DNA from: Rosa chinensis | Lineage: Eukaryota; Streptophyta; Magnoliopsida; Rosales; Rosaceae | DNA length: 64,000 nucleotides | Direction: 5' to 3' | NCBI RefSeq assembly: GCF_002994745.2 | Contig: NC_037088.1 | Coordinates: forward strand, 60,220,397 to 60,284,396 | Shown here: positions 23,384 through 33,958 of the stretch, one piece after another | How the letters are laid out: each line of letters opens with the position of its first letter | Numbering within the stretch: the first letter of the stretch is position 1 | Position numbers and translations under genes: made by a program | The notes under the pieces: model-generated | What the model saw: the letters and a program-made list of their open reading frames with translations, nothing else | What the model was told of the DNA's origin: nothing | Database searches by the model: none

Positions 23384-25179
23384 TGTTGGTGCCAATTTCG
23401 ACATCAACGAGTCAACGGAGGTTCCGTTGAAATCCAAGTGTAAAGTGGTGGGGTTGTTTTCTTCAAGTGGGCCTATCTTTTCCTTCGATTAGTTTGGCTA
23501 TGTGAGTAGCCCTGGTCGTCCACTTATGATTGAAGGTATGCCCTGGTAGTCCTGTGCCTAGCCTTGGTCGTTCACCTCTTGTGACTGAAGGTATGGTCTC
23601 GGGCTTCCTTCACCTGATCCTGGGCATCCAAGCTACCTTGTTTGGTGAAACTGATAGTCTCGTCTCGGACTTCCTTCACCTGATGTTGGGCTTCCTTCAC
23701 CTGGTGTTGGGCTTCCAAGCTCCTTTCTTAGGTGGAACTGATGGCCTCACGTCGGGCTTCCTCCACCTCGTGTTGGGCTTCCAAGCTCCTTGTTGGGTGA
23801 AGCTGATAGTCTCGTCTCGGACTTCCTTCACCTCGTGTTGGGCTTCCAAGCTTCTTGTTGGGTGAAGCTGATAGTCTCGTCTCGGACTTCCTTCACATAA
23901 TGTTGGGCTTCCTCTACCTGGTGTTGGGCTTCCAAGCTCCTTTCTTGGGTGGAACTGATGGCCTCACGTTGGGCTTCCTCCACCTCGTGTTGGGCTTCCA
24001 AGCTCCTTCTTGGGTGAAGCTGATAGTCTCGTCTCGGACTTCCTTCACCTCGTGTTGGGCTTCTAAGCTCCTTGTTGGGTGAAGCTGATAGTCTCGTCTC
24101 GGACTTCCTTCACCTTGTGTTGGGCTTCCAAGCTCCTTTCTTGGGTGGAACTAATGGCCTCACGTCGGGCTTCCTCCACCTGATGTTGGGCTTCCACCAC
24201 CTCGAGTTGGCGGAGCTCTATGGAAAGGACTATGCATTTTGGCATAGCTTTCGGAGAGAAGAGAAAGTGAAGTCCTCTCCTCAGCCTTGTGAAGGCTGGG
24301 TATTTATAGGAGAAGAGAGTTGACGTGGAGAGGGAAAGGCATGGCTCAATCCCATAAAATCGGGGTGTCAGCCCCCCACTCTCTGCCTACTGAAACTCCA
24401 GGATGGGCTGACAGAGTTGGTACGTGACAGGTGTCACCACGATGTGGTCTGGTTTGGTTGAGATGGAAAGGACAAAGTATGGGTTATTCCCTAAAATTTG
24501 AGTGTCAGCCCATACCTTCTGCTTGCTGACACTCCAAGGGATGGCTTTGACAGAGTTGGTGACAGGTGTCACCACCATGTGGTCCGATATGGTTGGTGAA
24601 GGGTCAGAGACAGGTGTCGCCTATCCAAGCTTCCCTTTTCCTGGAATTACTCTTAGGCCATGCCTTATGTCGGAACTTGACACGTGGCATGGTTGGTGAG
24701 ATTTTGCTTTGATTAGTGCTCCATGTCTCTTCATGACGATTACATGTGCGTGAGCTTGGAGGTCGAGGCTTTAGCCTTGGAGCTCGTGGTCATGATCCTT
24801 AGAGGTCGAGGCTTCTAAGCTTGGGGGTCGAACTCTTGGTCATGGGGGTTGAGACTCTTGGTTCCTTTGGACTGTGATATTCTAGTAGTGACTTCGTGAT
24901 ATGCTTTTGCCTTGCCATCCAAGATGGTGAGTCAATGACATGGTGACCGTCCAAGACTTAAGAGGTGGAGATCCAAGGTTGAAGACTTGGAGTACCAAAG
25001 TGAGGCATCTCACTAGTCATGATTATTTCCATCTTAGGGTTATCTTTTCTTTCTCGATGAAAGGTATAAGTGCCTTGAAAGGTCAGAGTCCTACGTGGAC
25101 TCTTTGACATTTCAACGCCACCACGTGGAATGGGTTGAAAAGTCAAAAGTATTTGTCGAACCAAATTATGACATCAACA
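23384..25179. mobile_element. Nested LTR-type insertion (probably a solo LTR) in the copia leader
   Basis: The segment starts TGTTGGTGCC and ends GACATCAACA (TG...CA, with TGTTG/CAACA termini). It is flanked by a perfect 5-bp duplication GCTGC (23379-23383 and 25180-25184). It is 1796 bp long, with no gag-pol and no internal LTR pair that I can see, so a large solo LTR is the simplest reading. A TATA-like TATTTATAGG occurs on the plus strand near 24300, but the orientation is not settled. Confidence 0.6.
23610..24200. repeat. 65-bp tandem array inside the nested insertion
   Basis: Units of about 65 bp come in two types. One contains GAAGCTGATAGTCTCGTCTC followed by GGACTTCCTTCAC. The other contains GGAACTGATGGCCTCACG followed by GGGCTTCCTCCAC. 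On the minus strand the units read as heptad-like peptide (LEAQHKVKEVRDE...), but stops interrupt it, so coding is unproven. Confidence 0.75.
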
Positions 25180-25535
25180 GCTGCGATCGGTGATTCAGGT
25201 GGTGAACGCTGGGAGGAGGTGCGTGCAGGTCTGCTGGAACGCACGAGGATGAGCTCCTGGAGGCTGGAGTGCGCGGGGATGAAGCGCGAGGCTAGGCTGG
25301 AGGCCGGTGGTGCGCTGCAGGCCCGTGTGTTAAAGGCGGCAAGGCTAGGAGGGCGGCTGTAGGTGAGGAGCTACGCGGGGTAGTAGGTTAGGATGCAGGC
25401 TGCTATAGGCGAGGAAGGAAGGAAGACGATTTTTTTTTTTTTTAGGGTGGCAGCAGAAGAGAAAAGTTTTTTTCTCCTAGGGTTTAGGTTTTTTTTTCTT
25501 CTCGAAATTAGGGTTAGAGATTCGTGCTGATAATG

Positions 25536-25722
25536 TGTAAAAGTAAATTGAAATTGGTCTACTCATTTCATTTCATAGTCCCTTTATATAGGGATAGAAT
25601 TACAACGGAAATATCAATTACAATAATTATACTAAATGTTGATTGAGCTGTAATTGCAATTCCTTGATTCCCTCTTCGTCAGTCACTTTGACGAATGAAC
25701 ATAATGTGATTTTCCTTTAACA
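25536..25722 (-). repeat. 5' LTR of the copia element
   Basis: On the minus strand it begins TGTTAAAGG and ends CTTTTACA, and is followed by CATTATCAGCACGA in the primer-binding position. It has the same TATA-like CCCTATATAAAGGG as the other copy. Confidence 0.85.
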
Positions 25723-25727
25723 CAAAT

Positions 25728-26183
25728 ACGATTTTATAATAGGTAAGAATTCTATAAATCGTAAATTTTTATTTGGTAGTCGGTAGCTTTTCTAAAATAG
25801 AAAAACCTTGGCATCTTATGGTAAGGTCAAAATTCAAATTCTACAGACCACAACGTAATCCACATTCATTAAATATCACATCATATTCTACCAACTTCAT
25901 TGCAAGTCTTATACATTGAAAATTTCACGGTTGAGTCGCAACGTAGTTATTGTTCGTTGAATTGAAAATATTACTTCGAATCTATTTCAGTCCTAACACA
26001 AACGACCACATGCGATCTTTAAACATTGAATAATAGTCAATTTAGTCTCCAAATTATCTCACAAACTGAGTAATTCTCAATAAACATTACACTAGAGTAA
26101 TAAAAAACAAGATAAAATAATTTGCAAATGTACATTTATGTGTTTTTATTTGATAAAAACTGTGTTTCTAATAGTTGAAGAGT
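25728..26183. other. Intergenic, no gene recognised
   Basis: AT-rich DNA. It must include the 3' UTR of the minus-strand glutaredoxin-like gene that ends at 26184. Confidence 0.3.
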
Positions 26184-26888
26184 TTACAATGATGAGATCC
26201 GGTGCCGCATGGTAGAACATGACGGACACATAACTAGACCATTCACATTACAAGTTGTACAAGGACTAAATTCACCGTCACAATGAACCCTATGACTTCC
26301 ATCACATGTTTGGCATAGCACAAACTTGATTCCTCCACATAAGTCACACGGTCTAGAGTCTACCACCGGTAGCCATTGCATCATTACCTTCAGATCACCA
26401 CTTTCATGGAGTTGTCGGATCTCTTCAACCCCACCAACGCATATCCCACTGATGAAGACCATAGGCAAAGTGAAGGTCCTACTTCCCATAAGCTCTTGCA
26501 ACTCCTCGAAAAATTTTGTGTCCATTGACAAATCTCGTTCGTCTATGGGAACACAAAATCCTCTAAAAATTGATCGGACAACCTTACAATCCTCGTAAGT
26601 TCTGCGCACTACACGTAGGCTCGTATAATAGATTACCACACGGCGATCATCGTCGTGTATCCTACTTGGGCGCGCAATGTGGTGGGCCCACAAGCGAAAG
26701 ACTGTGGTGGATGTCTTGGCCCGATGTATGATAGAAGCTCTCCTCGGGGTGAGGGCTTCAGGTTCGGGTTGGAACAAGCTCCGGATGTCTTTAAAGGACG
26801 AGCAAGAAAATCGTCTACGTGATCGCGGTGTTTTGATTGTTCCCACCTTGCTTGGTGATTTCAAATTCAACCATGATGGTGCAAACAT
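26184..26888 (-). CDS. Glutaredoxin-like protein with C-terminal cysteine-rich motif (234 aa), copy 1
   Basis: Single-exon gene. The N-terminal half is basic and low in structure. A thioredoxin-fold glutaredoxin domain spans about 80-170 ([19 protein letters not shown], then [23 protein letters not shown]). A C-terminal zinc-finger-like block has four CxxC pairs (CDLC, CQTC, CTTC, CPSC). This is the layout of the plant At5g39865/At3g28850 family, whose function is poorly known. The usual CPYC or CCxC active site is not present at its normal position, where the text reads TSLRV, so classical thiol reductase activity is doubtful. The Cys after ED is retained. The paralogue at 28783-29502 has the same strand and architecture, indicating tandem duplication. 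The leader holds a 25-G run. Confidence 0.85.
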   Translation of the reverse strand: MFAPSWLNLKSPSKVGTIKTPRSRRRFSCSSFKDIRSLFQPEPEALTPRRASIIHRAKTSTTVFRLWAHHIARPSRIHDDDRRVVIYYTSLRVVRRTYEDCKVVRSIFRGFCVPIDERDLSMDTKFFEELQELMGSRTFTLPMVFISGICVGGVEEIRQLHESGDLKVMMQWLPVVDSRPCDLCGGIKFVLCQTCDGSHRVHCDGEFSPCTTCNVNGLVMCPSCSTMRHRISSL

Positions 26889-26943
26889 GATGGTGAGAGG
26901 GAAAGATTATAAGAACAAATGGAGGATTCTGTCTGGAGGACGA

Positions 26944-26968
26944 GGGGGGGGGGGGGGGGGGGGGGGGG
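26944..26968 (+). repeat. Run of 25 G (C run in the leader of glutaredoxin-like copy 1)
   Basis: 25 consecutive G residues lie 56 bp upstream of the start codon of the minus-strand gene, between it and a TATA-like site. The mRNA leader would carry poly-C and the template strand could form a quadruplex. Such runs are also prone to sequencing error. Confidence 0.8.
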
Positions 26969-27032
26969 AATACAATGCTAGGGAAGAAGAAGGAGACTGC
27001 TCAAAGTGGGGTGGTGTTTCGTGGTGTGAAGG

Positions 27033-27042
27033 GATATTTAAG
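27033..27042 (-). promoter_or_regulatory. Probable TATA element of glutaredoxin-like copy 1
   Basis: The minus strand reads CTTAAATATC about 150 bp upstream of the start codon. The paralogue has a matching site (CTTAAATAGC near 29610) at a similar distance, which supports both. Confidence 0.4.
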
Positions 27043-27099
27043 GACGAGCAAAGCCACTATTGGGGTACCTTAATACAGAAAGGATATTAAGTTTTGGTC

Positions 27100-28782
27100 C
27101 GATATAAGCGTAATTATAAATTTCCAAAAATAGAATGGCAAAATACCAAATGACGAAGAGAAATCAAAATTTCCATTGCATCCGGTGTGCACTGTGATAT
27201 ATCATTTTATGATTGTTTAGACTAAAAAAGAAATGTATACCGTAGTAAAAACAAATTCTATATTTGAATTCACGTAAAACAAATTCAAGTAAAATTTACG
27301 GTCAATGATGAAGTCTACTATATTAGGTTGAATTCCATATAAGGTGATGTGCATAGGCAGCCATTCTAATGAGGATCACTTTAATGAGGATTAGTTGAAG
27401 ACTTTCTAATCAACGGTTTGGAAAACTCAATTTTCGATTACATTTTGACAAATCAATTATTAGATGTTTATGTATGCATGAGTAGATCACTTATGAAAAT
27501 CTTCCTCCAAATTGCTATTCGTTAAGGTACCGAACTAGATCAAATAAATAGATTAAATAAATGAACGAGCCAAATTTGTCAAACATGAACCGTTCATATT
27601 CATGACTGATAAATTATGTTATGAACCCCTTAAAGATTTTCAATTTAGTTGAAGAAATGCATAAATGATCTACATACAAATATCTAACGATTGATTTGCA
27701 AAAATGTTTAAAGTCCTCAAAGGAACTCAGTATAATCAATTTGCTAGTTGGCTAGTTGGTAGCGGTCTAAAAGCCGAAAATTTCGGTTTTGTTATGGTAC
27801 GATATAAAACGTAATCTATATTCATTACATGTAATACCGACCAAGGTGTAATCTTTCTTTCTTTTAAAATTACATAATAACTGAGTGCATGCTAAACTAC
27901 TCGAAGGTACTAGAAACCCAACGTTCTCTTCTAGAGTATTATTTCCACACTAAAGACACAAAATTTACTCAGTTCGATAGGAATCTTACCAATATATACC
28001 GTACAGACTGAATGTGGGGTTGGTGGTCATATGAAAACCGGAAATCTTGGTTTGGTTATGGTAACGCCAAAATCAACAAAATCAAATCTTACCGACCACA
28101 ATGAAATCTAAACTCATGAGTAATAATTTAAATTCGAGTTCTAACCTACTAAAACGAACATTCAAACTTTAAAGTTTTTTCTTTGTTAAGTAAAACTATA
28201 TAGATTACAAGTAAAAACCTCTGATCAGAAACCATTTTCTAACGAATCAAATGAGAGAGTTGATGTAGCTTCAACAATAATGCTTCCAAACCAAATCTTT
28301 TCACCTTTAGTTCTGTGCCTTTAGTTTGCCAAGACATATAACGTTTGCTTCTCTGTAAACATGTTTGAACTCTTAAAACTATGGAACTGATAAAGACGAA
28401 TTTGATGTTTCAAAACAGTGGTAGAATTTACCCAGCTAATTGATCTTTTTCACTTAAGCAGTCAATGAGTACTAATTGTTTGATTTGCGGAAAGTTGAAA
28501 ACATTCTTCGAAGTTCGAATATCTCCAAATGAAATATGATGGGGTTTGCATGTATATGAAATGTAGTTTTCTTCACCCACTATGAAATATAGAGTGCAAA
28601 TGGAACTTAATTTTCTTTAACAATAACCAATTATAACAAAAGAATCTTCCATTAAAACAGATGAATAAAAGAAAGTTCAACTTGAACTTATGAATCCCAA
28701 ATTAAACAGAGGAGAGCTTTCCCATTACACAACACTGAGTCTCATTATCTCTTTCTTGTCTCTTCTTCTGGGAATCTGAATT
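27100..28782. other. Intergenic between the glutaredoxin-like paralogues, no gene recognised
   Basis: About 1.7 kb of AT-rich sequence without a supported ORF, tRNA or bounded repeat. The right part includes the 3' UTR of copy 2. Confidence 0.35.
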
Positions 28783-29502
28783 TTACTGTCCCGCAGTTGA
28801 ACATGAAGGGCACGTAATCATGCCATTCATGTTGCAGTCCATACAAGGGCAAAACCCATCTTTCTGTCTGTAGAGTTTGTGGCTTCCGTTGCAAGTCTGG
28901 CAGAGAATAAATCTCAGCCCTCCGCATACATCACAAGTTTTGGACTCCACCACCGGGAGCCCTTGGAGCATTGTCTTTAGCTCTCCACTTTCATGGAGCT
29001 GCCTCACCTCCTCGGCTCCACCAATGTAGTCTCCGCTGACGAAAACCATGGGCAAGTTCAAGTCCTTGCTCCCAGTGACCTCCTCCAGCTCCTGCACAAA
29101 CTTGGAGTCCATTGACAGATCTCGCTCGTCAATGGGGACCCGAAACCCTCCGAGGATCGATCTGACCACCCTGCAATCCTCAAAGGTCCTCCGCACCACA
29201 CGGAGACTCGTGTAGTAAATCACTACACGTTGGTCTCCGTTGCGCACTTTGCAGCCACTTGGGCCCTCTACGCCGCGAGCCCATAGGCGCAGGAGGACCG
29301 TGGTGGACATCTTGATACGCTGCAAAATGGAGGCACTCCTCGGGCTCAGGACCTCGGTTTCGGGTTGAGATTTGCAGAGGTTTTGGTCCTTTTGGATGTC
29401 TCTGAAGGATGAGCAAGAAATACTTTTGCAAGAACGCGGTGCTGGCGCGGGTTGGTTCACCTTGCTCGGTAATTTCAACCATGAGGATGAGAACATGGCC
29501 AT
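28783..29502 (-). CDS. Glutaredoxin-like protein with C-terminal cysteine-rich motif (239 aa), copy 2
   Basis: Single-exon paralogue of the gene at 26184-26888. It is collinear over the whole length ([10 protein letters not shown] at the start; [15 protein letters not shown], then [12 protein letters not shown] in the glutaredoxin fold). CDVC, CQTC, CMDC and CPSC pairs lie at the C-terminus. It is the better conserved copy relative to the family text I recall. As in copy 1, the CPYC/CCxC site is absent. The two copies differ at many positions, so the duplication is not recent. Redox or metal-binding regulation is possible, but the function is not known from sequence. Confidence 0.87.
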   Translation of the reverse strand: MAMFSSSWLKLPSKVNQPAPAPRSCKSISCSSFRDIQKDQNLCKSQPETEVLSPRSASILQRIKMSTTVLLRLWARGVEGPSGCKVRNGDQRVVIYYTSLRVVRRTFEDCRVVRSILGGFRVPIDERDLSMDSKFVQELEEVTGSKDLNLPMVFVSGDYIGGAEEVRQLHESGELKTMLQGLPVVESKTCDVCGGLRFILCQTCNGSHKLYRQKDGFCPCMDCNMNGMITCPSCSTAGQ

Positions 29503-29605
29503 GAAGATCGAACAGAGAGAGACTAAACAGCAAATGTGTGGGTTTGTAGAGGGGAAATGAAACCTGATTAGCTTTTGTTGGGTGGTGTTTAGTGGAGTCT
29601 GGAGG

Positions 29606-29615
29606 GCTATTTAAG
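29606..29615 (-). promoter_or_regulatory. Probable TATA element of glutaredoxin-like copy 2
   Basis: The minus strand reads TTAAATAGCC about 105 bp upstream of the start codon, matching the position in copy 1. Confidence 0.4.
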
Positions 29616-29619
29616 GCAA

Positions 29620-30735
29620 ACCCTAAAATGGTAAGCGACGTTAGTACTAGATTGGAAAATAATAATATTACCTAGTTTGCTCAAATCTTCTATGTATAAT
29701 TATGGGTGCCAGTTGAATGCTCAGGCAGTGTATAATTATGGTTTTTAAGTACATGCAATGCATCCAATAAAACAGTTAAAGAGATTTATTATGGGTGCAA
29801 ATGAGTTGTTCAGAATATAAATTAAGCAAAGGTGGCAGATATAATTCTCCACGTCCAGATTGGGTTCTTGCTGTTGTGTCCCATTTGGCTAACTGCTAAT
29901 AACTTGGAGAATTCAATTCTATAAATTTGAATCGATGGATGTTCTTGTCTAGTTCTTATTATCCATTTTGCACCTAATCGATATATCCTACCTCTATTTA
30001 TTAATTTATGCATGAAACCACTACGAATTCTGTGAATAACTACTATATTTGTTGCTTATGATTATATTCAGAGTTTTGTTTATGTTTATACAAGATATTC
30101 ACAAACAACTGAACCGTCGGGATGGTGATATCAAAGCGTCTATTGTTGATATTGTGGAAAACCATTGTCGGTATATAGTTTACCCAGCTTTGCCCGACTC
30201 ATTATGTACATACAGTTAGTAATGTCTCAGTTTTTAGAGACGTTCGAATCAATATGTAATTATTTGTTACTTAAGAAATCAATAGATTTCTTAAAATTAA
30301 TGGAAATCTTTTTCAACTATTTGCTTGTCCATGATGCATTTTGTCCCTTTCTATTCGGCTATCTTAACAATATCCATTTGTTGAATCATTCATGTAGTCC
30401 CTGCAAGGTTCTTGAACAAATTAGGGCAAATTCTTTCTATGGTACTTGAGGTATGATCAATTGGACACTTTGGTACCTGGTTTTCAAAAGAGGACAGTTT
30501 GATACCAAAACTTAGGCTTCATATGATGTTTTGATACTTTTGTTAAATATAAGGATAAAATTGACATTTAGAATATATGTATAAAAACAAAATAAAAAAA
30601 CATGAGTTTGTGAGTCTTCATCATTTGGAAGAAAATGAACATGAATTAATGTTTTTAATTTTTTTGATGACATGAATTAATACTTTTGAATATTCGGATA
30701 CCAAATTAGTTCAAACCACTAGTATCTAGAATCAG
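29620..30735. other. Intergenic, no gene recognised
   Basis: The plus-strand open stretch at 30165-30449 has a hydrophobic, low-complexity translation and no domain I recognise. No bounded repeat was found. Confidence 0.3.
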
Positions 30736-31306
30736 ATTCTATGCACCGTCAGTGCATAATATTTTGTTATTTTTATTTTAATTTTATTTTTTGTGGTCTT
30801 ATCCGCACCCATGCCAATCCCTTCATTATCTTCAACACCCAATTGCAAGACTGCGTTTTTTGAACCTTCTTGGCCTTTGAAACTTGGATTCAGAATGGGT
30901 ATGATCGAGTTTGTTAGATTTTGGAAAGAGGCCAAATGGGTATGATCGAGTTTGTTTTCTTCTTTCACCACATACAAAACAGAAGAGGATTGAAACTTAG
31001 ATGAAGAAGAAGAGCGAAATGGAGCCCATTTTGGGAGGGATTTTCCGACTAGAAATTGGCAAGCTGCAGCGGGGGTTTGGTGAGAAAAGGGAGAGTGATT
31101 CAGAAGACATAGAAGCTGTTGTGGACCAAAAGAAGACTGTGAATCAGAGCAAGAAGAGAACCGGGTAGTTTTTGTGTTTTGAAAGAAGAACAGAAAGGTT
31201 TGATCTTCTCAAGTCTTTGAAGTTTGAACTCAACTTTCTGACACAAATTAAGTCAAGCACGTGAGTAGCACAATGTCAGCGCTTATGCACTGACGGTGCA
31301 CAGAAT
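30736..31306. mobile_element. DNA element with 24-bp terminal inverted repeats (MULE-like?)
   Basis: The core CACCGTCAGTGCATAA and its flanks form a 24-bp inverted repeat at 30736-30759 and 31283-31306, with a single mismatch. The 571-bp interval has no transposase. Its middle (about 31000-31170, plus) has coding-like composition (EPILGGIFRLEIGKLQRGFG), which might be captured gene sequence. I could not find a clean 8- or 9-bp target duplication, so the superfamily is uncertain. Confidence 0.55.
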
Positions 31307-31551
31307 TTACTTTAACGATATCTTTTATAATCGTTTTTCATTAATAAAAAAATGAAATAAAATAAAATAAAATAAAATAAACAAATGTCATATTCACATA
31401 AGACAATTCCGTGATCCTAAAACACGTGGCATATGGGACCCACAGAATCACGTGAATTCGACTACGCGCCAACCAACTAACCTCCATCCGTCTTCCCCCT
31501 TCAAAACTCACACTCACTCCCTTCTCTCTCTCAGTAGCCTAGTTAGTTTCG

Positions 31552-33276
31552 ATGGAGAATTCGAAACTGGTCCAAGTCTCGGAGCAAGAGGTCCGAATCG
31601 ACTTCACCTTAAACCAAAAATGCCGCGCCAACGTCCGCCTGACCTCCCTGAGCTCCACGTGCCCGGTCGCCTTCAAGGTCCAGACCTCCTCCCCTCACAA
31701 GTTCCTCGTCAAGCCCCCCACCGGCCTCATCCCTCCCTTATCCTTCGCCACCTTCCAGGTCGTCCTCAAGCCCCAGTCCCACCTCCCCGCCTCCTTCCCC
31801 CGCTCCCCCGCCGACCGCTTCCTCATCAAGACCGCCGAGTTCTTCCCCTCCTCCGCCGGCAACTCCGACTCCCTCGACTCCTGGTTCAGAGGGGCCCACA
31901 CTCGCGACCTCAAGCTCAAGGTCGCCTTCGTGGGCCCAGTTCTTCTGCGGCACGCCGTGCACTGCGGGGATTGCGAGGCGGTCAGGAATATAATCAGGCG
32001 GCAGAGGACGATTCTGGCGGAGCTGACGCCAGGGGAGGCCGAGTCGCTGCTCCGAGTCGCGACCGAGTTGGCCGAGCCGGAGAGGATGATTAATTTGCTG
32101 CTTGAGGCCGGGTTGAGGATCGAGGCGGGTCTGAGGTTGGATCAGGTGGATGAGGAATTGGTGCGGAACGGGATGGATGAGCTACGCGTGGCGGAGGCTT
32201 CTGATCGGTTTGCTAGTGTTCTGGGTTTGAGGGATTCGGGACCGTCGACAGCAGAAGACCCCAGGATAACTAAAGGTCATGGCCATCGTCCACGAGTTGC
32301 TACTGATAGTGATGTAAGTGTTTCTTCTTAGTTGTACTGGTCTTGCATGCACCTGATTAAGCATTTTGTATTTCGATCTGGACAGTGAGAGCCTTTAATT
32401 TATTTTTTGAATGCATCAATTATTTTATGGCTACAACTTACAACCACCTTAGCACAAGCATATAGAAACAAATCACATAACTTTTGGGATGATGCCAATA
32501 GCTAATGACTTTCAAACGAGCCTAGCTCACTCTGGTTACTATGAGTTCTAATATTTTCATATCCATAAGGGGTGCATGATAAGGCTAACCAGGATGTTGT
32601 TGTTGTTATTATTATAGGGGTTATATATGATGTACAGATTGATCACAATGTAGGCAAATGTTTGGTTATATTGCTTGGAATGAAGCCAATAAGCTAATGA
32701 CTCTAAATGAGTCCCACTCTGTGAGGCCTAAATTAATATGCACTCGATCTGTTGGTCACTTGGTCATAAATCCAAATCCGTATGAGCTAGGACAAATGTT
32801 ATTATCATATGTTATGATAGAAAAATAATCAAATGTGGGTGTTTAATGTTTTTGATTATGTTGTTTGGGGGCTGATTGAGTGGAACTTGCAGAAGCTAGA
32901 ATTGGGGGAACAAATGTTGATGGCAGCGCGAATCGGGGATTTGAAAGATGTGGAACTGTTGTTTCTTGAAGGAGCAGACATTAGCTACTGTGATCAATAT
33001 GGCTTGACAGCTCTTCATGCAGCAGCCATTAAAGGGCACAAGGAGGTTGTTCTGATGCTGGTCGAATTTGGGCTAGACTTGGAATCCAGAGACAGTGAAG
33101 GCCATGCGCCGCTGCATTTGGCGGTTGTGGGGGGCAACTTGGAGACGGTTGAGATGTTGATACAGAATGGGGCAAATGTGAATGCCAAGAGCAAGAGTGG
33201 GGCTACTCCTTTGTACATGGCCACAGCTATGGGGTATGATGATATCACTGAGTTTCTTATCAGCAGAGGAGGCTGA
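31552..33276 (+). CDS. VAPYRIN-like protein: MSP domain plus ankyrin repeats (381 aa)
   Basis: Two exons: 31552-32313 and 32893-33276, joined in phase 0 (GAT|gtaag, ttgcag|AAG). Residues 1-~125 form an MSP/VAP-type domain (VRIDFTLNQKCRANVRLTSL, SPHKFLVKPPTGLIPP). A middle helical part carries AVRNIIRRQR. Exon 2 holds about three to four ankyrin repeats (YGLTALHAAAIKGHKEVV, EGHAPLHLAVVGGNLETV, SGATPLYMATAMGYDDI). MSP followed by ankyrin is the architecture of VAPYRIN, required for arbuscular mycorrhizal colonisation. Classical VAPYRIN is longer, with about eleven ankyrin units, so this fits the shorter VAPYRIN-LIKE group. Exon 1 is strikingly GC-rich compared with the rest of the window. Start chosen at the first ATG before the MSP fold. 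Confidence 0.8.
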
Positions 33277-33510
33277 GATTGCGAAGGAAGCAAGAAAGTC
33301 ACTAAGTAGCTGAGTTTTGATGAAGACAAGAAGTTGAATTGGAGTTGTGGGAAAATGATGAAGAGGAGAAGTTGATTCAACTTCACCCAAATACTTGTAG
33401 GAAGCTTCTGTTTTAGGCTTTATATCCCACTTTCATGCTTTTTACAGATCAATATATTTCGTGGTTAGTTTACTCGTTATATAAGATTGGTAATGGTTTA
33501 GTCGTCAAAT

Positions 33511-33583
33511 GGGGATGTAGCTCAAATGGTAGAGCGCCCGCTTTGCATGCGGGAGGTACAGGGTTCGATCCCCTGCATCTCCA
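33511..33583 (+). tRNA. tRNA-Ala (anticodon TGC)
   Basis: A 73-nt cloverleaf. Acceptor GGGGATG pairs with CATCTCC, the D arm is GCTC...GAGC, and the anticodon stem CCCGC/GCGGG has loop TTTGCAT, giving TGC. The T arm is CAGGG TTCGATC CCCTG, with discriminator A. A short T run (33590-33593) follows as a Pol III terminator. There is no intron. Confidence 0.97.
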
Positions 33584-33958
33584 CATTTGTTTTGTATATT
33601 TGTACAATTTATTTTCCTTTGTTTCAGCAGACAATTTCAGAAAGAGATGTGAAAACAAATAAAAAAATAAATAAGAGCCCAAAGCAAGACAATTTTTTCC
33701 ATCATATATATTACAGACATCTACTAAGGAATTTCAACCAGAAATTTTGAGTGTATCTTGAATGATCTTAGCAAGTAGTTTAGCAACTTTAGCTACAAAA
33801 GAAAAATCCACTCGCTCTAAATGATTCAAGATAAAAGCTATTATCTAATCTTAGATTCTGAGTAAACAATGCACAAGGTGAAACCCTAAATTGTTAAAGA
33901 TAAATTGGTCTTCGTTTACTTGTTTGTCAGGTATCAATCGCTTCTTAACCCTTTGCTG

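Larger units (their letters stand above)
16938..25722 (-). mobile_element. Ty1/copia retrotransposon, complete boundaries, decayed coding region
   Basis: The element is bounded by a perfect 5-bp duplication CAAAT (16933-16937 and 25723-25727). It has LTRs at 16938-17111 and 25536-25722. Minus-strand order is 5' LTR (right), long leader, gag, protease, integrase, reverse transcriptase, RNase H, polypurine tract (CACAAGGGGGAG, just above 17111) and 3' LTR. This is the copia order, with integrase before RT. Many stops and frameshifts break gag-pol. A nested 1.8-kb insertion and long low-complexity tracts enlarge the leader. It is not autonomous now. Confidence 0.9.

Noticed and set aside
23072..23443. 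Phe/Gly-rich ORFs
   Set aside because: Products of T-rich and G-rich tracts in the copia leader.
31452..32093. Pro/Arg-rich ORF overlapping the MSP exon
   Set aside because: Out-of-frame shadow of the GC-rich VAPYRIN-like exon.
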